Counted from the first letter of the stretch, positions 1 through 8,573 are shown. The stretch is 64,000 nucleotides of DNA from Roseivirga seohaensis (GCF_001592945.1 NZ_LRPB01000049.1:186001-250000), one strand, 5' to 3'. The notes: generated by a model not told the origin, from the sequence alone. Translations and numbers: made by a program.

Positions 1-2
1 GG

Positions 3-110
3 GTACAACAGGTCGTCACGTGCAACACCATCCCTCATGAAAGTAATCAGATTGACCTTTCAGATATTCTGGCAAAAGAGATTAACCAACTGATGAAGCA
101 TCATGCGTAG
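3..110 (+). CDS. prs: C-terminal end of ribose-phosphate pyrophosphokinase (partial)
   Basis: Only the last 35 codons are in the window; the gene begins upstream. The readable tail contains VVTCNTIPH followed by a hydrophobic-acidic IDLSDILA segment. This matches the end of the PRPP synthetase fold, where the family has a TNTIPH-type loop and then a final helix. The enzyme makes PRPP from ribose 5-phosphate and ATP in the cytoplasm. Its stop overlaps the start of the next gene by 8 bases, so the two are probably translationally coupled. Identification rests on this short tail alone. Confidence 0.7.
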   Translation, partial: VQQVVTCNTIPHESNQIDLSDILAKEINQLMKHHA

Positions 111-792
111 TGCGCTACTCACCTTAATAGCGTGTCTGCAACTTGCCCCTGCAATTTTGTATGGTCAGGAGAAAGAAATGTTCATTCAGCAAATAGCGCA
201 AAAAAGAATAGTACGTGAAAACTATGATCAAAATGGAGACCTGCAGGGCAAGCAGATATTTTTAACGGGTGAGTTAGAGCAGCAGGGTAAAACTTATCGG
301 ATAAAGGTAATAACCGAGCTCTATGACGAAAGCGGCCGGCTTACGGAAAAGTACTGGACCACATATAAGTGCAATCCCAATGAGTTTGATGTGCTATTGA
401 ATGTATTCCCTTTTACTGATCCGGATGACGAGAAGATAAAAGTGGATGTCACTTCAGAAGACTTTCAGCAACTGTATGAACTGGGTAAAGGAGAAGAATT
501 AAAAGATATTCATTTGAAGATGAGTGTTGAATCGGGGGTATTAAGTTTTTTCGGATCCAAAAGCCTGGTCACCATAAAAAACAGGAAAAAGGAGGTAGTG
601 AACCAATCAGTAAAAATCAGTAGTGAGGCTGTTATTGAAGCATACATGATGGGAATCCGTATTAAAACGATAAACTATGTCGTGGAAGAATACCTGACTA
701 ACGATTTCGTATTGCAACGTCAGCAGTTTACAGAGGATGATGGGGCCTGGTTTACCATGAAATATGAACAGAACGCAAAAGAAATTGAATAA
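103..792 (+). CDS. Secreted hypothetical protein
   Basis: A 229-residue protein with an N-terminal hydrophobic segment (residues 3-20) ending in an A-x-x-x-YGQ stretch, a typical Bacteroidota signal peptide with glutamine just after the cleavage site. The rest is charged, with beta-rich patches and no cysteine motif. I do not recognise the family. It starts inside the end of the upstream pyrophosphokinase gene and ends 6 bases before the polyphosphate kinase, so it belongs to the same operon and probably acts in the periplasm. Its role is unknown. Confidence 0.75.
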   Translation: MRSALLTLIACLQLAPAILYGQEKEMFIQQIAQKRIVRENYDQNGDLQGKQIFLTGELEQQGKTYRIKVITELYDESGRLTEKYWTTYKCNPNEFDVLLNVFPFTDPDDEKIKVDVTSEDFQQLYELGKGEELKDIHLKMSVESGVLSFFGSKSLVTIKNRKKEVVNQSVKISSEAVIEAYMMGIRIKTINYVVEEYLTNDFVLQRQQFTEDDGAWFTMKYEQNAKEIE

Positions 793-798
793 AAGCAG

Positions 799-1530
799 AT
801 GGTTGAGTTAGAACACATATCAACACTGCCACCGAAAGATGCCGATAAGGCGGAAACAAAGAAAGCCTTGAAAAAACTCCGAAAGGAGCTTTTTCAGTTG
901 CAGAATAAGTTCTATGCCGATGGAAGATACAGCATGCTCATTGTCTTGCAGGGGCTTGATACCTCCGGAAAGGATGGTACGATCCGTCACGCTTTTAGCG
1001 GCATGAACCCGCAGGGCGTGCAGGTAACATCGTTTAAGAAGCCCACAATTGATGAGCTCAAACATGACTTTTTATGGCGTGTTTATCCACATTTTCCCGA
1101 GAAAGGGATGATCAGGGTATTTAACCGGTCATACTATGAAGACATTCTGGTTCCGGCTACAAACAAGAGCCTTTCAGAAGATGTCTTGCTGCACCGCATC
1201 AACCTCATCAATGAACTGGAACATCATCTGTTGGCCAATGATACATTGATTTTAAAGTTTTATCTGCACCTATCGGCTAATGAGCAGGTAAAGCGTATTG
1301 AGGAGCGTAAAACAAAACCGCACAAACGATGGAAATATGCCAAAGAAGATGAACTTATCCCAAAAAAATGGGATGACTACAGGAAAACGTATCATACCAT
1401 ATTGAATGCCTGTGATCACTTGCCCTGGCACATTATTCCTGCAGATAAGCGATGGTTTCGTAATTATACAGCAGCTAAAATTTTAGCCGAACAGCTTGAA
1501 AAACTAAATCTGAAATACCCGAACAAATAA
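799..1530 (+). CDS. ppk2: PPK2-family polyphosphate kinase
   Basis: A 243-residue single-domain PPK2 protein. The family transfers phosphate between inorganic polyphosphate and nucleotides, usually making ADP or ATP from AMP or ADP. Visible signatures are the Walker A loop GLDTSGKDG (residues 52-60), the Walker B region around NRSYYEDILV (about 110-120) and the basic lid helix with EERKTKPHKRWKY (about 175-187). The length fits one-domain PPK2 enzymes. It sits between a secreted protein and a metal ATPase in a tight co-directional cluster downstream of a PRPP synthetase. That suggests an energy- or nucleotide-recovery role under stress (inference). Substrate class (AMP or ADP) cannot be decided by eye. 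Confidence 0.93.
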   Translation: MVELEHISTLPPKDADKAETKKALKKLRKELFQLQNKFYADGRYSMLIVLQGLDTSGKDGTIRHAFSGMNPQGVQVTSFKKPTIDELKHDFLWRVYPHFPEKGMIRVFNRSYYEDILVPATNKSLSEDVLLHRINLINELEHHLLANDTLILKFYLHLSANEQVKRIEERKTKPHKRWKYAKEDELIPKKWDDYRKTYHTILNACDHLPWHIIPADKRWFRNYTAAKILAEQLEKLNLKYPNK

Positions 1531-1542
1531 AAAATAGTCATT

Positions 1543-3612
1543 ATGGAAAATCACAAAGAGCATAATCACACACACCATAAGCACGAAGAAAGTAAAAAGC
1601 ATGAAGATCACGGCCATGGTAGTCATTCGGGTCACAACCCCGGGCATGGTGAAATGGGACATGATCATCATAAAATGATGATCGAAGATTTTAAAAAACG
1701 CTTTTGGCTTACCCTTATCCTAACCATTCCCATTCTGGCCTTTTCTCCCATGATCCAGAATTTTTTGGGTTACGAATGGTTGTTACCCGGTAACTCCTAC
1801 ATCCTGTTTGGGCTTTCTACCATCGTGTATTTTTATGGAGGTTGGCCTTTCCTTAAAGGACTGAAAAATGAGTTGAGTCAGGGAGCCCCCGGTATGATGA
1901 CCTTGATTTCCATGGCCATTAGTGTCGCCTATTTTTATAGTTCCGCCACCGTTTTTGGCCTTGAAGGGGAAGATTTTTTCTGGGAGTTAGCTACCCTGAT
2001 AGCTATTATGCTCCTGGGCCATTGGATTGAAATGAAGTCTGTACTGGGAGCCTCCAAAGCCTTAGAGTTACTGGTAAGTATGATGCCTTCTGAGGCTCAC
2101 AGGATGAGGGGCGATATAGTGGAAGATGTAAAACTGGAAGACCTGCAAAAAGATGATATTATCCTGATCAAACCCGGTGAAAAAGTTCCGGCTGATGGTG
2201 TTATCGTAGAAGGAGAAAGTTATCTGAACGAATCCATGCTGACCGGGGAATCCAAACCGGTCAAAAAAGGCCTGGAGAATAAAGTAATCGGAGGTTCACT
2301 CAATGGCAACGGCTCATTAAAAGTAAAAGTAGAACATACCGGCAAAGACAGCTATCTCAATAAAGTGATCACTTTGGTGCAGGAAGCGCAAAAGTCCAAA
2401 TCAAAAATGCAGAATTTGTCAGACCGTGCCGCCAAGTGGCTTACCTATATTGCATTGGCCATTGGTTTTGGTACGCTGGCTACCTGGTTGTTTTTAGGCT
2501 TTCCTTTCGTATATGCCCTGGAAAGAATGGTTACCGTCATGGTCATTGCTTGTCCGCATGCGCTTGGCTTAGCCATACCATTAGTGGTAGCCATATCCAC
2601 AGCAGTTTCGGCACAGAATGGCTTGCTGATCAGAAACAGAACAGCCTTTGAAGAATCCCGAAAGATTTCAGCCCTGGTTTTTGATAAGACCGGAACCCTG
2701 ACCAAAGGCGATTTTGGCGTTACCCGTGTAGAAGCGGTAGATCAGCAATTTGAGGCAGACGAACTACTGAGGCTTTCCAGTGCTTTGGAGCAAAGTTCAG
2801 AACATCCCATCGCTGTTGGCATCATTAAAAAAGTAAAAGAGAAAGACATTTCAATACCTAAGCCGGAAAACTTCAATGCCATCACAGGTAAAGGAGTTGA
2901 GGCTGATGTGGAAGGAAAAAAAGTCAAAGTGGTGAGCCCCGGCTATCTGAAGGACGAGAACATTTCAATACCTGATGGTGCCTATAGCAGTGCTGCCGAA
3001 ACAGTCGTTTTTGTTCTCATAGATGATAAACTGGCCGGGTACATCGCCCTGGCAGATGAGATCAGACCGGAAAGTGCGGAGGCGATTAAAGTATTCAAAA
3101 AGAACAACATCAAAGTGATGATGGCCACCGGTGATAATGAAACAGTCGCCAAAGCAGTAAGTGAAGAACTAGGCCTGGACGGATACTACTCAGAGGTATT
3201 GCCACACCAGAAGGTTGAAATCGTAAAAGACCTACAAGCTAAGAATGAATTTGTCGCTATGACCGGTGATGGGGTGAACGATGCGCCTGCACTGGCACAG
3301 GCCAACGTAGGTATTGCCGTGGGCTCAGGAACCGATGTGGCAGCCGAAACAGCCGACATTATTTTGGTCAATAGCAACCCGCAAGACATTGCCAATCTGA
3401 TCCTGTTTGGAAAAGCTACTTACAATAAGATGATCCAAAACCTGATATGGGCTACGGGATACAACGCGGTTGCCATTCCGTTAGCAGCAGGTGTTCTTTA
3501 CACTTCCGGTTTTGTATTGGGGCCTGCGGTAGGTGCGGTATTTATGAGTTTGAGTACCATTATAGTCGCCATCAATGCCCAGTTGTTGAAAAAGAAAATC
3601 GGTAAGAAATAA
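1543..3612 (+). CDS. copB: CopB-like heavy-metal translocating P1B-type ATPase
   Basis: A 689-residue inner-membrane ATPase that exports a transition metal, most likely copper. The first 45 residues are extremely rich in histidine, as in CopB-type pumps, and there is no CXXC metal-binding domain. The actuator motif TGES is at 234-237. The transmembrane metal site is C337-P338-H339, the CPH signature of the CopB class. The phosphorylation motif DKTGTLT begins at D381, the nucleotide-binding HP pair is H421-P422, and GDGVNDAP lies near residue 575. It starts 12 bases after the PPK2 gene and its stop overlaps the start of the MFS gene by one base. CPH pumps are reported for Cu and Ag; the exact ion is inferred. 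Confidence 0.93.
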   Translation: MENHKEHNHTHHKHEESKKHEDHGHGSHSGHNPGHGEMGHDHHKMMIEDFKKRFWLTLILTIPILAFSPMIQNFLGYEWLLPGNSYILFGLSTIVYFYGGWPFLKGLKNELSQGAPGMMTLISMAISVAYFYSSATVFGLEGEDFFWELATLIAIMLLGHWIEMKSVLGASKALELLVSMMPSEAHRMRGDIVEDVKLEDLQKDDIILIKPGEKVPADGVIVEGESYLNESMLTGESKPVKKGLENKVIGGSLNGNGSLKVKVEHTGKDSYLNKVITLVQEAQKSKSKMQNLSDRAAKWLTYIALAIGFGTLATWLFLGFPFVYALERMVTVMVIACPHALGLAIPLVVAISTAVSAQNGLLIRNRTAFEESRKISALVFDKTGTLTKGDFGVTRVEAVDQQFEADELLRLSSALEQSSEHPIAVGIIKKVKEKDISIPKPENFNAITGKGVEADVEGKKVKVVSPGYLKDENISIPDGAYSSAAETVVFVLIDDKLAGYIALADEIRPESAEAIKVFKKNNIKVMMATGDNETVAKAVSEELGLDGYYSEVLPHQKVEIVKDLQAKNEFVAMTGDGVNDAPALAQANVGIAVGSGTDVAAETADIILVNSNPQDIANLILFGKATYNKMIQNLIWATGYNAVAIPLAAGVLYTSGFVLGPAVGAVFMSLSTIIVAINAQLLKKKIGKK

Positions 3613-4847
3613 TGGATAATCAAAAAATGCTTGGCAGGATAATAATTGTCCTGTTGAGTATTTTTGTGGTCATGAGCGGGTATGGCGTACTGCTGCCCGT
3701 TTTACCCTACTTTACAGAAAGACTTGCGTTGAAGTCCGGTGTAGTAGCGGATGAGGATATCAACTATCACATCGGCATACTTACCAGTATTTACCCGTTT
3801 TTTCAACTGTTATTTGCGGTTGTCTGGGGCAGGCTTTCCGACCGTTTTGGTCGGAAAGTACTTATTATTATGGGGCTGGCAGGCTTTGTCGTCATGCAGC
3901 TCCTGACAGGGCTGGCTACTTCCTTAAGCATGTTGTATATAGCCCGCATCCTTGGAGGTATATTCTCCTCTTCCATTATTCCGGTGGGCAATGCGTATCT
4001 CAGCGATGTAACCAATAGCAGTCAGCGCAAGAAGGTATTGGCATGGTCGGGAGTAGCTGTAAGTACGGGTGTAATAGCCGGGCCTATGATTGGCGGATAT
4101 CTCGCTCAAACCAACCTTCACTTCAATACCACATTTGGGCACCTGCTTTTAGATAAGTTCAGTGTCCCGTTCCTGGCCATTGCACTGTTGGGCATCATTA
4201 CTTTAGTAGTCGTTGTCCTGCGGCTCAAAAACCCAAAGAAGCAACACGCAAATAACCAACAAGTAAAACTTAAAATGACCGGAATGCTGGCCAACCCTGT
4301 CTTTTTAAAACTGCTGCTTTTATCCCTGGTGCTGCAATTGGCCATCACTTTATTTGAGACCGTTTTCTCCGTGTATGCCAAAGATATTCTTGTCTTTGAT
4401 ACCAAACAGGTAGGTTTGGGTTTTATGCTTTGTGGTTTGGTTATGGCTGTTTTGCAACCCTTCTTCGCCAGTTTTAATGAAAATACGCTACCCCTGAGAC
4501 TACAGCTTATTACGGGGTTTTTACTAGCTGCTGTCGCATTAGGTGTTTTTCCGCTGATGACCACCGATTTCTATGTATTTACCATGATCGTAATTTTTGC
4601 AACGGGTGCAGCAATCATTACCCCAAACCTCATTGCCTCTATCTCATTTATAGATGAGCATAATACTGGAGCCTACTTATCGGCTCAAACCTCTGTGAAC
4701 AGCATTGGTCAGGTACTGGGGCCCTTGTTGGGAATGTGGATTTATTCCTTTGGGAGTTCATGGCCGTTCCTGAGTATCGGGGTGATCCTGTTGTTCACTA
4801 CCCTCATTCTATTTCCGAAACTGAAACTAAGAACTTCCGAAGCTTAA
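3612..4847 (+). CDS. MFS efflux transporter (TetA/multidrug-like)
   Basis: A 411-residue protein with about twelve hydrophobic segments, typical of a 12-TM major facilitator exporter. The loop between TM2 and TM3 carries the family motif as GRLSDRFGRKV (residues about 73-83), and the TM5 region has a GVIAGPMIGG antiporter-type motif. A charged central loop (residues about 205-218) separates the two halves. The start codon overlaps the stop of the metal ATPase by one base, so the two are co-translated. The substrate is not readable; the setting suggests a metal-complex or drug exporter accompanying copper efflux (inference). Last gene of the cargo operon. Confidence 0.85.
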   Translation: MDNQKMLGRIIIVLLSIFVVMSGYGVLLPVLPYFTERLALKSGVVADEDINYHIGILTSIYPFFQLLFAVVWGRLSDRFGRKVLIIMGLAGFVVMQLLTGLATSLSMLYIARILGGIFSSSIIPVGNAYLSDVTNSSQRKKVLAWSGVAVSTGVIAGPMIGGYLAQTNLHFNTTFGHLLLDKFSVPFLAIALLGIITLVVVVLRLKNPKKQHANNQQVKLKMTGMLANPVFLKLLLLSLVLQLAITLFETVFSVYAKDILVFDTKQVGLGFMLCGLVMAVLQPFFASFNENTLPLRLQLITGFLLAAVALGVFPLMTTDFYVFTMIVIFATGAAIITPNLIASISFIDEHNTGAYLSAQTSVNSIGQVLGPLLGMWIYSFGSSWPFLSIGVILLFTTLILFPKLKLRTSEA

Positions 4848-4903
4848 TTGATCAAGCAAAGACATGGCTACAGCCTGATCAATTCATTTTTGAGGAGCTT
4901 CGG
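4837..4903. repeat. Nested inverted repeats at the end of the cargo operon
   Basis: CCGAAGCT (4837-4844) pairs with AGCTTCGG (4896-4903), and inside it TTGATCA (4848-4854) pairs with TGATCAA (4876-4882). The outer arm overlaps the last codons of the MFS gene. It could be an extended stem that ends or stabilises the transcript, or a transposon-end scar; there is no T-run directly after the outer arm. Confidence 0.5.
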
Positions 4904-4987
4904 TTATATTTGTCAATCTTTCAATCATACGGCTCAAAAAAGGCTTCCCCATCTAAGCAGACTATGAGCTTTTGAATATAGATAGCC

Positions 4988-5131
4988 AGAACCCAGGCCA
5001 TAATTAAGGCCTTAAACATTTACAAGGACAGGGACAAAAATGATCATGGCAAAGGGTTCTATAATATTACTACAGAATTGGGTATGGGATCAGCAAAAAA
5101 AAACTTAGGGAAGATTTATATGGATTTATAA
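4988..5131 (+). pseudogene. Possible remnant of a recombinase C-terminal HTH
   Basis: A short open stretch without a start codon. It encodes a lysine-rich helix, then GKGFYNITTELGMGSA, then a final helix and a stop. The pattern resembles the small helix-turn-helix at the end of serine resolvases (where the usual form is G-x-S-x-x-x-I-A-x-x-L-G-V-S), but the resemblance is weak. There is no complete gene here. Treat it as a decayed fragment of uncertain origin. Confidence 0.25.
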
Positions 5132-5356
5132 AGGCTGGCTGAGGTATTATATATTTCAAAGATGTGTTAACTAGTTGCACTAAAGTGCTTTATAGATTAC
5201 TTACACAAACGAAAATATATCATTTTTTCGATTGCACCTCAAATATAAACTTGCGGTGCATCTGTACTTTTTTCAAACTCTGATTGTCCAACAGTCAAAG
5301 TAAATAATCCGGTTTTATTGAGAGTCCCAACAAGATAAAACATTTCAATTTACTAT

Positions 5357-5686
5357 CTAGTAATATTCATCATCCGAAAATTCGTCTAACATATCTTCCA
5401 TCAGTTCTTCTTCAGAAACATCATCATCTAACTCTTCGATGTCAAGGTTTTGGTACACTTCTGTTTGGTCTATAAAACCTGTCTCATCCACTGACCGATC
5501 AGATTTTGACGCTGCCTGAACCAGTTTACGCTTGTGCTTCTTTAAGGACTGTAATATATCGTCAAAAAAGATTTGATCAAGGCTTTCTTTGCGGATCTCT
5601 TTTTCAAATATCTCAACCGATGGGAGTTGAATATTAAGGCCTTCTCTAGTTAAAAAAGCTTTAAGCTCCTTATAAGCAGTAATGTA
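5357..5686 (-). pseudogene. 5'-truncated gene fragment with acidic tail
   Basis: Reading the minus strand from 5686 gives 109 sense codons with no usable start and an in-frame TGA directly upstream. The product has an amphipathic, lysine-rich first half (LPSVEIFEKEIRK, then SLKKHKRKL) and a strongly acidic C-terminus ending in DDEYY. Composition is protein-like and unlike the surrounding junk. I do not recognise the family. It looks like the end of a gene whose front was removed by rearrangement, which fits the decayed character of this stretch. Confidence 0.4.
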
Positions 5687-5750
5687 TCAAAGTATCTGAT
5701 TTTCACTTTTTAAGAGTTAACTGCCTGCTGGTCAACAAGCGTGTGTGGGG

Positions 5751-5788
5751 TTCGGTACACTTTTTACGTGTGCCGGACTTTATTTTTT
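5751..5788 (+). terminator. Candidate intrinsic terminator
   Basis: TTCGGTACAC (5751-5760) can pair, with some G-U pairs, to GTGTGCCGGA (5768-5777). It is followed by a T-rich tail at 5779-5787. It may be a leftover from a lost gene upstream. Confidence 0.45.
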
Positions 5789-6254
5789 GACAAAACAGTC
5801 TCCCTATCAGTCTTAAATCCCGTTTTAACAAACCTCATGTATAAAAGTATCTGATGGATTGTAAACTTGTCTAAAGTATCAGAACCGAGCTTATGATATT
5901 GAAATGGTCAAAGAGAAGCCATTAGACTAAAAGAGCCTTGTTCCAGTAAACCTTAATATCACCAGCGCATATCAAACCTTGAGGGTGGAAAGAAACAGGC
6001 CTAAACCAAACCTTTGGAAAAGGCAGGGAATCTGGTCAACTTATTAGCAGATAGCCTCTCTCCTTATATTTCTCAAAAGAATACTGCCCAATTAAGAAAC
6101 CCTTTGCTTTTTGTCTCTTCTGCACCGGTTAACCCCACAAAGCTTCATGGCCACGCGCTTCACCATGGATTTTCCCCTGACAAGCAGGGTTCCTCCATGG
6201 CTTGAGCGCCAATGCCCATGGTTTACGCTGTGAGTTTAACCCAAATGCAGAATT
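5788..6254. other. Gene-free, apparently decayed stretch
   Basis: No coding sequence that I can support. The phrase AAGTATCTGAT occurs at about 5690 and again at about 5844 in similar contexts, as if a short piece between them had been inserted or duplicated. A 63-codon open frame (6014-6205) lacks any protein-like character. The end of this stretch must contain the promoter for the RadC-like gene at 6255, but I see no clear consensus. Confidence 0.4.
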
Positions 6255-6746
6255 ATGGACAAAAAAGCAATAAGCAACCCCTTTCAAAGCACAGCAGCCC
6301 CCTTCAGCTCAAAAGTCAATGAAGTAGAGCTGCACTATTGCAGGCCAAGGATCAACACCTTGCCTGGAGTTTCCAAATCGTCTGATGTGGCCGCTATTTT
6401 CAGAAGTATCTACCCACCGGGCAAAATGGACCTAAAGGAATATTTTTATGTGGCCTACCTGACCCGGAGCAACCACGTATTGGGAGTGGCCAGGCTCAGT
6501 GAAGGAAGCCTGACAGGAACAGTGGTAGATATCCGTGAGGTTTTTGTGCTGGCCCTAAAGCTCAATGCCATCGGAATGGTGCTTTGCCACAATCACCCTT
6601 CCGGAACCATGCGTCCTTCACCATCCGACATATCCTTGACCAATAAGGTCAAACAGGTGGCCCAACTGATGGACATGGCCCTGTTGGACCACATTATACT
6701 GAACTCAGAAGGGTACTATTCTTTTACCGATGAAGGGGATCTGTGA
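6255..6746 (+). CDS. radC: RadC-like JAB/MPN-domain protein
   Basis: A 163-residue protein made of the RadC JAB domain alone, without the N-terminal helix-hairpin-helix region of full-length chromosomal RadC. The metal-binding signature is H112-N113-H114-P115-S116-G117 with the distal aspartate D125, and the conserved glutamate is E62 in KEYFYV. The domain has a metallopeptidase-like fold. Despite the old DNA-repair name the biochemical role is unsettled. Short RadC proteins are regular passengers of Bacteroidota conjugative transposons. The gene stands alone on the plus strand and marks the left part of the transposon backbone. Confidence 0.88.
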   Translation: MDKKAISNPFQSTAAPFSSKVNEVELHYCRPRINTLPGVSKSSDVAAIFRSIYPPGKMDLKEYFYVAYLTRSNHVLGVARLSEGSLTGTVVDIREVFVLALKLNAIGMVLCHNHPSGTMRPSPSDISLTNKVKQVAQLMDMALLDHIILNSEGYYSFTDEGDL

Positions 6747-6954
6747 GCCCTTATAATCCTGTCCGAAAGGTAGGCTTTTGGCGTGGGCACAGGAAAGCCC
6801 ATTGCTTTTCATTTGTTTCAAGGTAGACCAAAAAAACAAGGTTTCCCCCGTTGGGTGAGCCTCCTGATTTTTTCGCCTCCACCTTGCCTTTAACCCCCAC
6901 CAAAGCCTTTGACGGCTTCCATAATTAAATGTTCAACAATTAAAATTAAAGACT

Positions 6955-7377
6955 ATGGAAACGTACGCAAAGTTGGTTATCAAAAACCAAAAAGAATGGA
7001 ACATCGAAAGGGTCAACCAAGAACTACAGGCGTTGGGATATCCTTCGAAAACTTTTAACAAGGGGTTGTATGGAGCTTTCATAACAAGAAAAAAGCTCAA
7101 GGAAGACGCCCGTTTAATGAATCTAGACCCAGAGAGTTCAAGGCAACTTGTACATATGAACCGCCTGATAACCCCGGAGCTATTGGAACAGTTTTTCTGG
7201 AATAAGCTGGGTACGTTTGTCGTAAAAATATCCTGTTTTGATAAAGCCGGGAAAGAACGGTGGGAGATCGTTTTTAACTATGCCCTTAACCATACAGAGG
7301 ACTTCGACTGGGCAGCTTCCGAAAATTGCAGTAGAGAAAACCTAAGAAGCTGTGGTTTCAAAATTAAAGGGGGATAA
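6955..7377 (+). CDS. Conserved hypothetical protein, mobile-element type
   Basis: A 140-residue soluble protein with mixed charge and no signal peptide or membrane segment. It opens with an alternating hydrophobic pattern (LVIKNQKEWNIERVNQELQALGYPSKTF) and ends in a cysteine-containing tail with KIKGG. No domain is recognised. The upstream 200 bases have no gene and probably hold its promoter; an AT-rich stretch lies just before the ATG. It is on the same strand as the RadC-like gene and the mobilization genes. Function unknown. Confidence 0.6.
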   Translation: METYAKLVIKNQKEWNIERVNQELQALGYPSKTFNKGLYGAFITRKKLKEDARLMNLDPESSRQLVHMNRLITPELLEQFFWNKLGTFVVKISCFDKAGKERWEIVFNYALNHTEDFDWAASENCSRENLRSCGFKIKGG

Positions 7378-7503
7378 GCTCCTTTTTTTGGTCGGTTCAA
7401 ATTCCTGATCAAACAACGGGACACTACCAAAATTCACCTGCTCAATTCGAGCTTAATACACCGAGGGACAGGTATGGCCCAAAACGCTAAAATATCCTTT
7501 CTG

Positions 7504-7682
7504 CCCGGGCTTCAGCCGGTTCGTTTCACGGCTTATGTAAGCCTGGGAATTATTTGTTTCAGTGAGTCTTACAACGTCCGTTCCGCTCACCCGCTTCTGG
7601 CCTAGCGCAGCATAAGTTGGCGGTCCCGGTCTGCCTAGGCCAAACCCCGAGTCACCAACCCATGCTTTTTCCCTACACGCCA
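7504..7682. repeat. Copy 1 of a 180-bp structured direct repeat
   Basis: Begins CCCGGGCTTCAGCCGG and continues through GGCTTATGTAAGCC, CTCACCCGCTTCTGGCC and CCCATGC to CCCTACACGC. The same order of blocks recurs at 8080-8255 with scattered substitutions and small gaps. Inside, GGCTTA/TAAGCC and the outer CCC-GGCTT/AAGCC-GGG arms form nested stems. Confidence 0.85.
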
Positions 7683-7909
7683 TTTAAATAGACGCCATGT
7701 TACTTTTTGTCAATACATGGTTGACCCCAAAAAACAGGCATTTTAAAGGATGCCCCAACTGCTGTTGGAAAGTTGCCGTTTTCTCCTTCTGTCCATTGAC
7801 CGTGTATAAGTTGTGGTGTAATCTGTCCCGGACAAAAGAAATGAAATTCTGGATAGACAAAAACTTACTTTCTGGTAATAACTCAAGCATTTAAGAGCAA
7901 AAGCAATTA

Positions 7910-7950
7910 ACCAAAAAAGGCCACTTGTAAAAGCGGCCTTTTTGATTGGT
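7910..7950. terminator. Bidirectional intrinsic terminator
   Basis: A long inverted repeat: ACCAAAAAAGGCC on the left and GGCCTTTTTGATTGGT on the right, with a short loop. It gives an A-run on one side and a T-run on the other, so it can stop transcription from both directions. Confidence 0.8.
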
Positions 7951-8079
7951 GCCCACAGCCAGCTAAAAACAATTTTTCTCACAAGCTAACAACCGGCTAC
8001 GGGACTTAAATCTTAAATTCGGTGGTATAAATTCGGGAGACGAATATAGGGAAATTCATACAAAATGTAAACACCCAAA

Positions 8080-8255
8080 CCCGGGCTTTAGCCGGTTCGT
8101 TTCACGGCTTATATAAGCCTGGGAATTATTTTTTTTGGCCGGCCTTATAACGTTCTTTTTACTCACCCGCTTCTGGCCCAAGCGCAGCATGAATGGAGGT
8201 GTCCCGGCCAACCAAACCAACCCCGGTTTACCTCACTCATGCTTTTCCCTAACGC
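8080..8255. repeat. Copy 2 of the 180-bp structured direct repeat
   Basis: Begins CCCGGGCTTTAGCCGG. The inner arm is the perfect palindrome GGCTTATATAAGCC, and the copy ends TTTTCCCTAACGC. It is 576 bases from copy 1, in the same orientation. The CCCTAACGC end motif also occurs at 31937-31945 and 49027-49035. Confidence 0.85.
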
Positions 8256-8272
8256 ACAAAAAAAATGGAAAT

Positions 8273-8332
8273 TTATTTCACCCAAGTGGGGGCAATAGGG
8301 TGAAAAATAACTGGGGAAGTCCAGCACTTTTG
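8273..8332 (+). promoter_or_regulatory. Palindromic promoter module, copy 1 (mobilization block)
   Basis: TTATTTCACCC (from 8273) is mirrored by GGGTGAAAAATAA (8298-8310). Exactly 21 bases after GGGTGAA comes ACTTTTG (8326-8332), which with the base before it reads CACTTTTG, close to the Bacteroidota -7 box TAnnTTTG. The right half-site lies where the -33 element would be. The same layout occurs at 15016 and 34346. Confidence 0.75.
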
Positions 8333-8357
8333 ATCCGTACAAAACAAAAAAAGGATC

Positions 8358-8573
8358 ATGGACACAGATGCGAACAACCCCGAATTCAGGAAGGGTATGC
8401 CCCCTAAACTCGATCATGTGAAAATCTATTTCTCACAAAAAAACATACCACAAGAAGAGGCCGAAGTGTTCTTTTATTACCATCAGGATTTGGACTGGAG
8501 AACAGAGTCAGGTTTGCCCATTATAGACTGGAGGGCTGCTGCCAATGAATGGATGTGGAACCTTGAAAACTAA
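8358..8573 (+). CDS. Small protein with a replication-protein-like C-terminal motif
   Basis: A 71-residue acidic protein. After a short linker it reads KIYFSQKNIPQEEAEVFFYY, then DLDWRTESG, then DWRAAANEW. This is the spacing of the short YF-x-A-x-x-F-Y-x-W-x-DWKAA-x-x-W motif that I associate with the C-termini of replication-initiation and phage replication proteins, here standing alone. The start lies 26 bases after the palindromic promoter's -7 box. It is probably the first gene of the mobilization transcript. A role in binding element DNA or a replication partner is only a guess. Confidence 0.6.
   Translation: MDTDANNPEFRKGMPPKLDHVKIYFSQKNIPQEEAEVFFYYHQDLDWRTESGLPIIDWRAAANEWMWNLEN

Larger units (their letters stand above)
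7378..8272. other. Noncoding region upstream of the mobilization genes
   Basis: About 900 bases with no convincing gene. It contains two copies of a 180-bp structured repeat (7504-7682 and 8080-8255), a bidirectional terminator (7910-7950) and, at its end, a palindromic promoter module. In related Bacteroidota elements the origin of transfer lies just upstream of the mobilization genes. This region is therefore the best place to look for oriT (inference). Confidence 0.5.

Noticed and set aside
6014-6205. 63-codon open frame in the decayed stretch
   Set aside because: Composition is not protein-like, there is no start context, and it lies in a region with other signs of decay.
7453-7683. Open frame on the minus strand across repeat copy 1
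   Set aside because: It is not kept open in the matching repeat copy at 8080, so the repeat is noncoding.
7697-7982. Overlapping open frames on both strands around 7.7-7.98 kb
   Set aside because: Cysteine- and tryptophan-rich translations without recognisable pattern; one crosses the bidirectional terminator.
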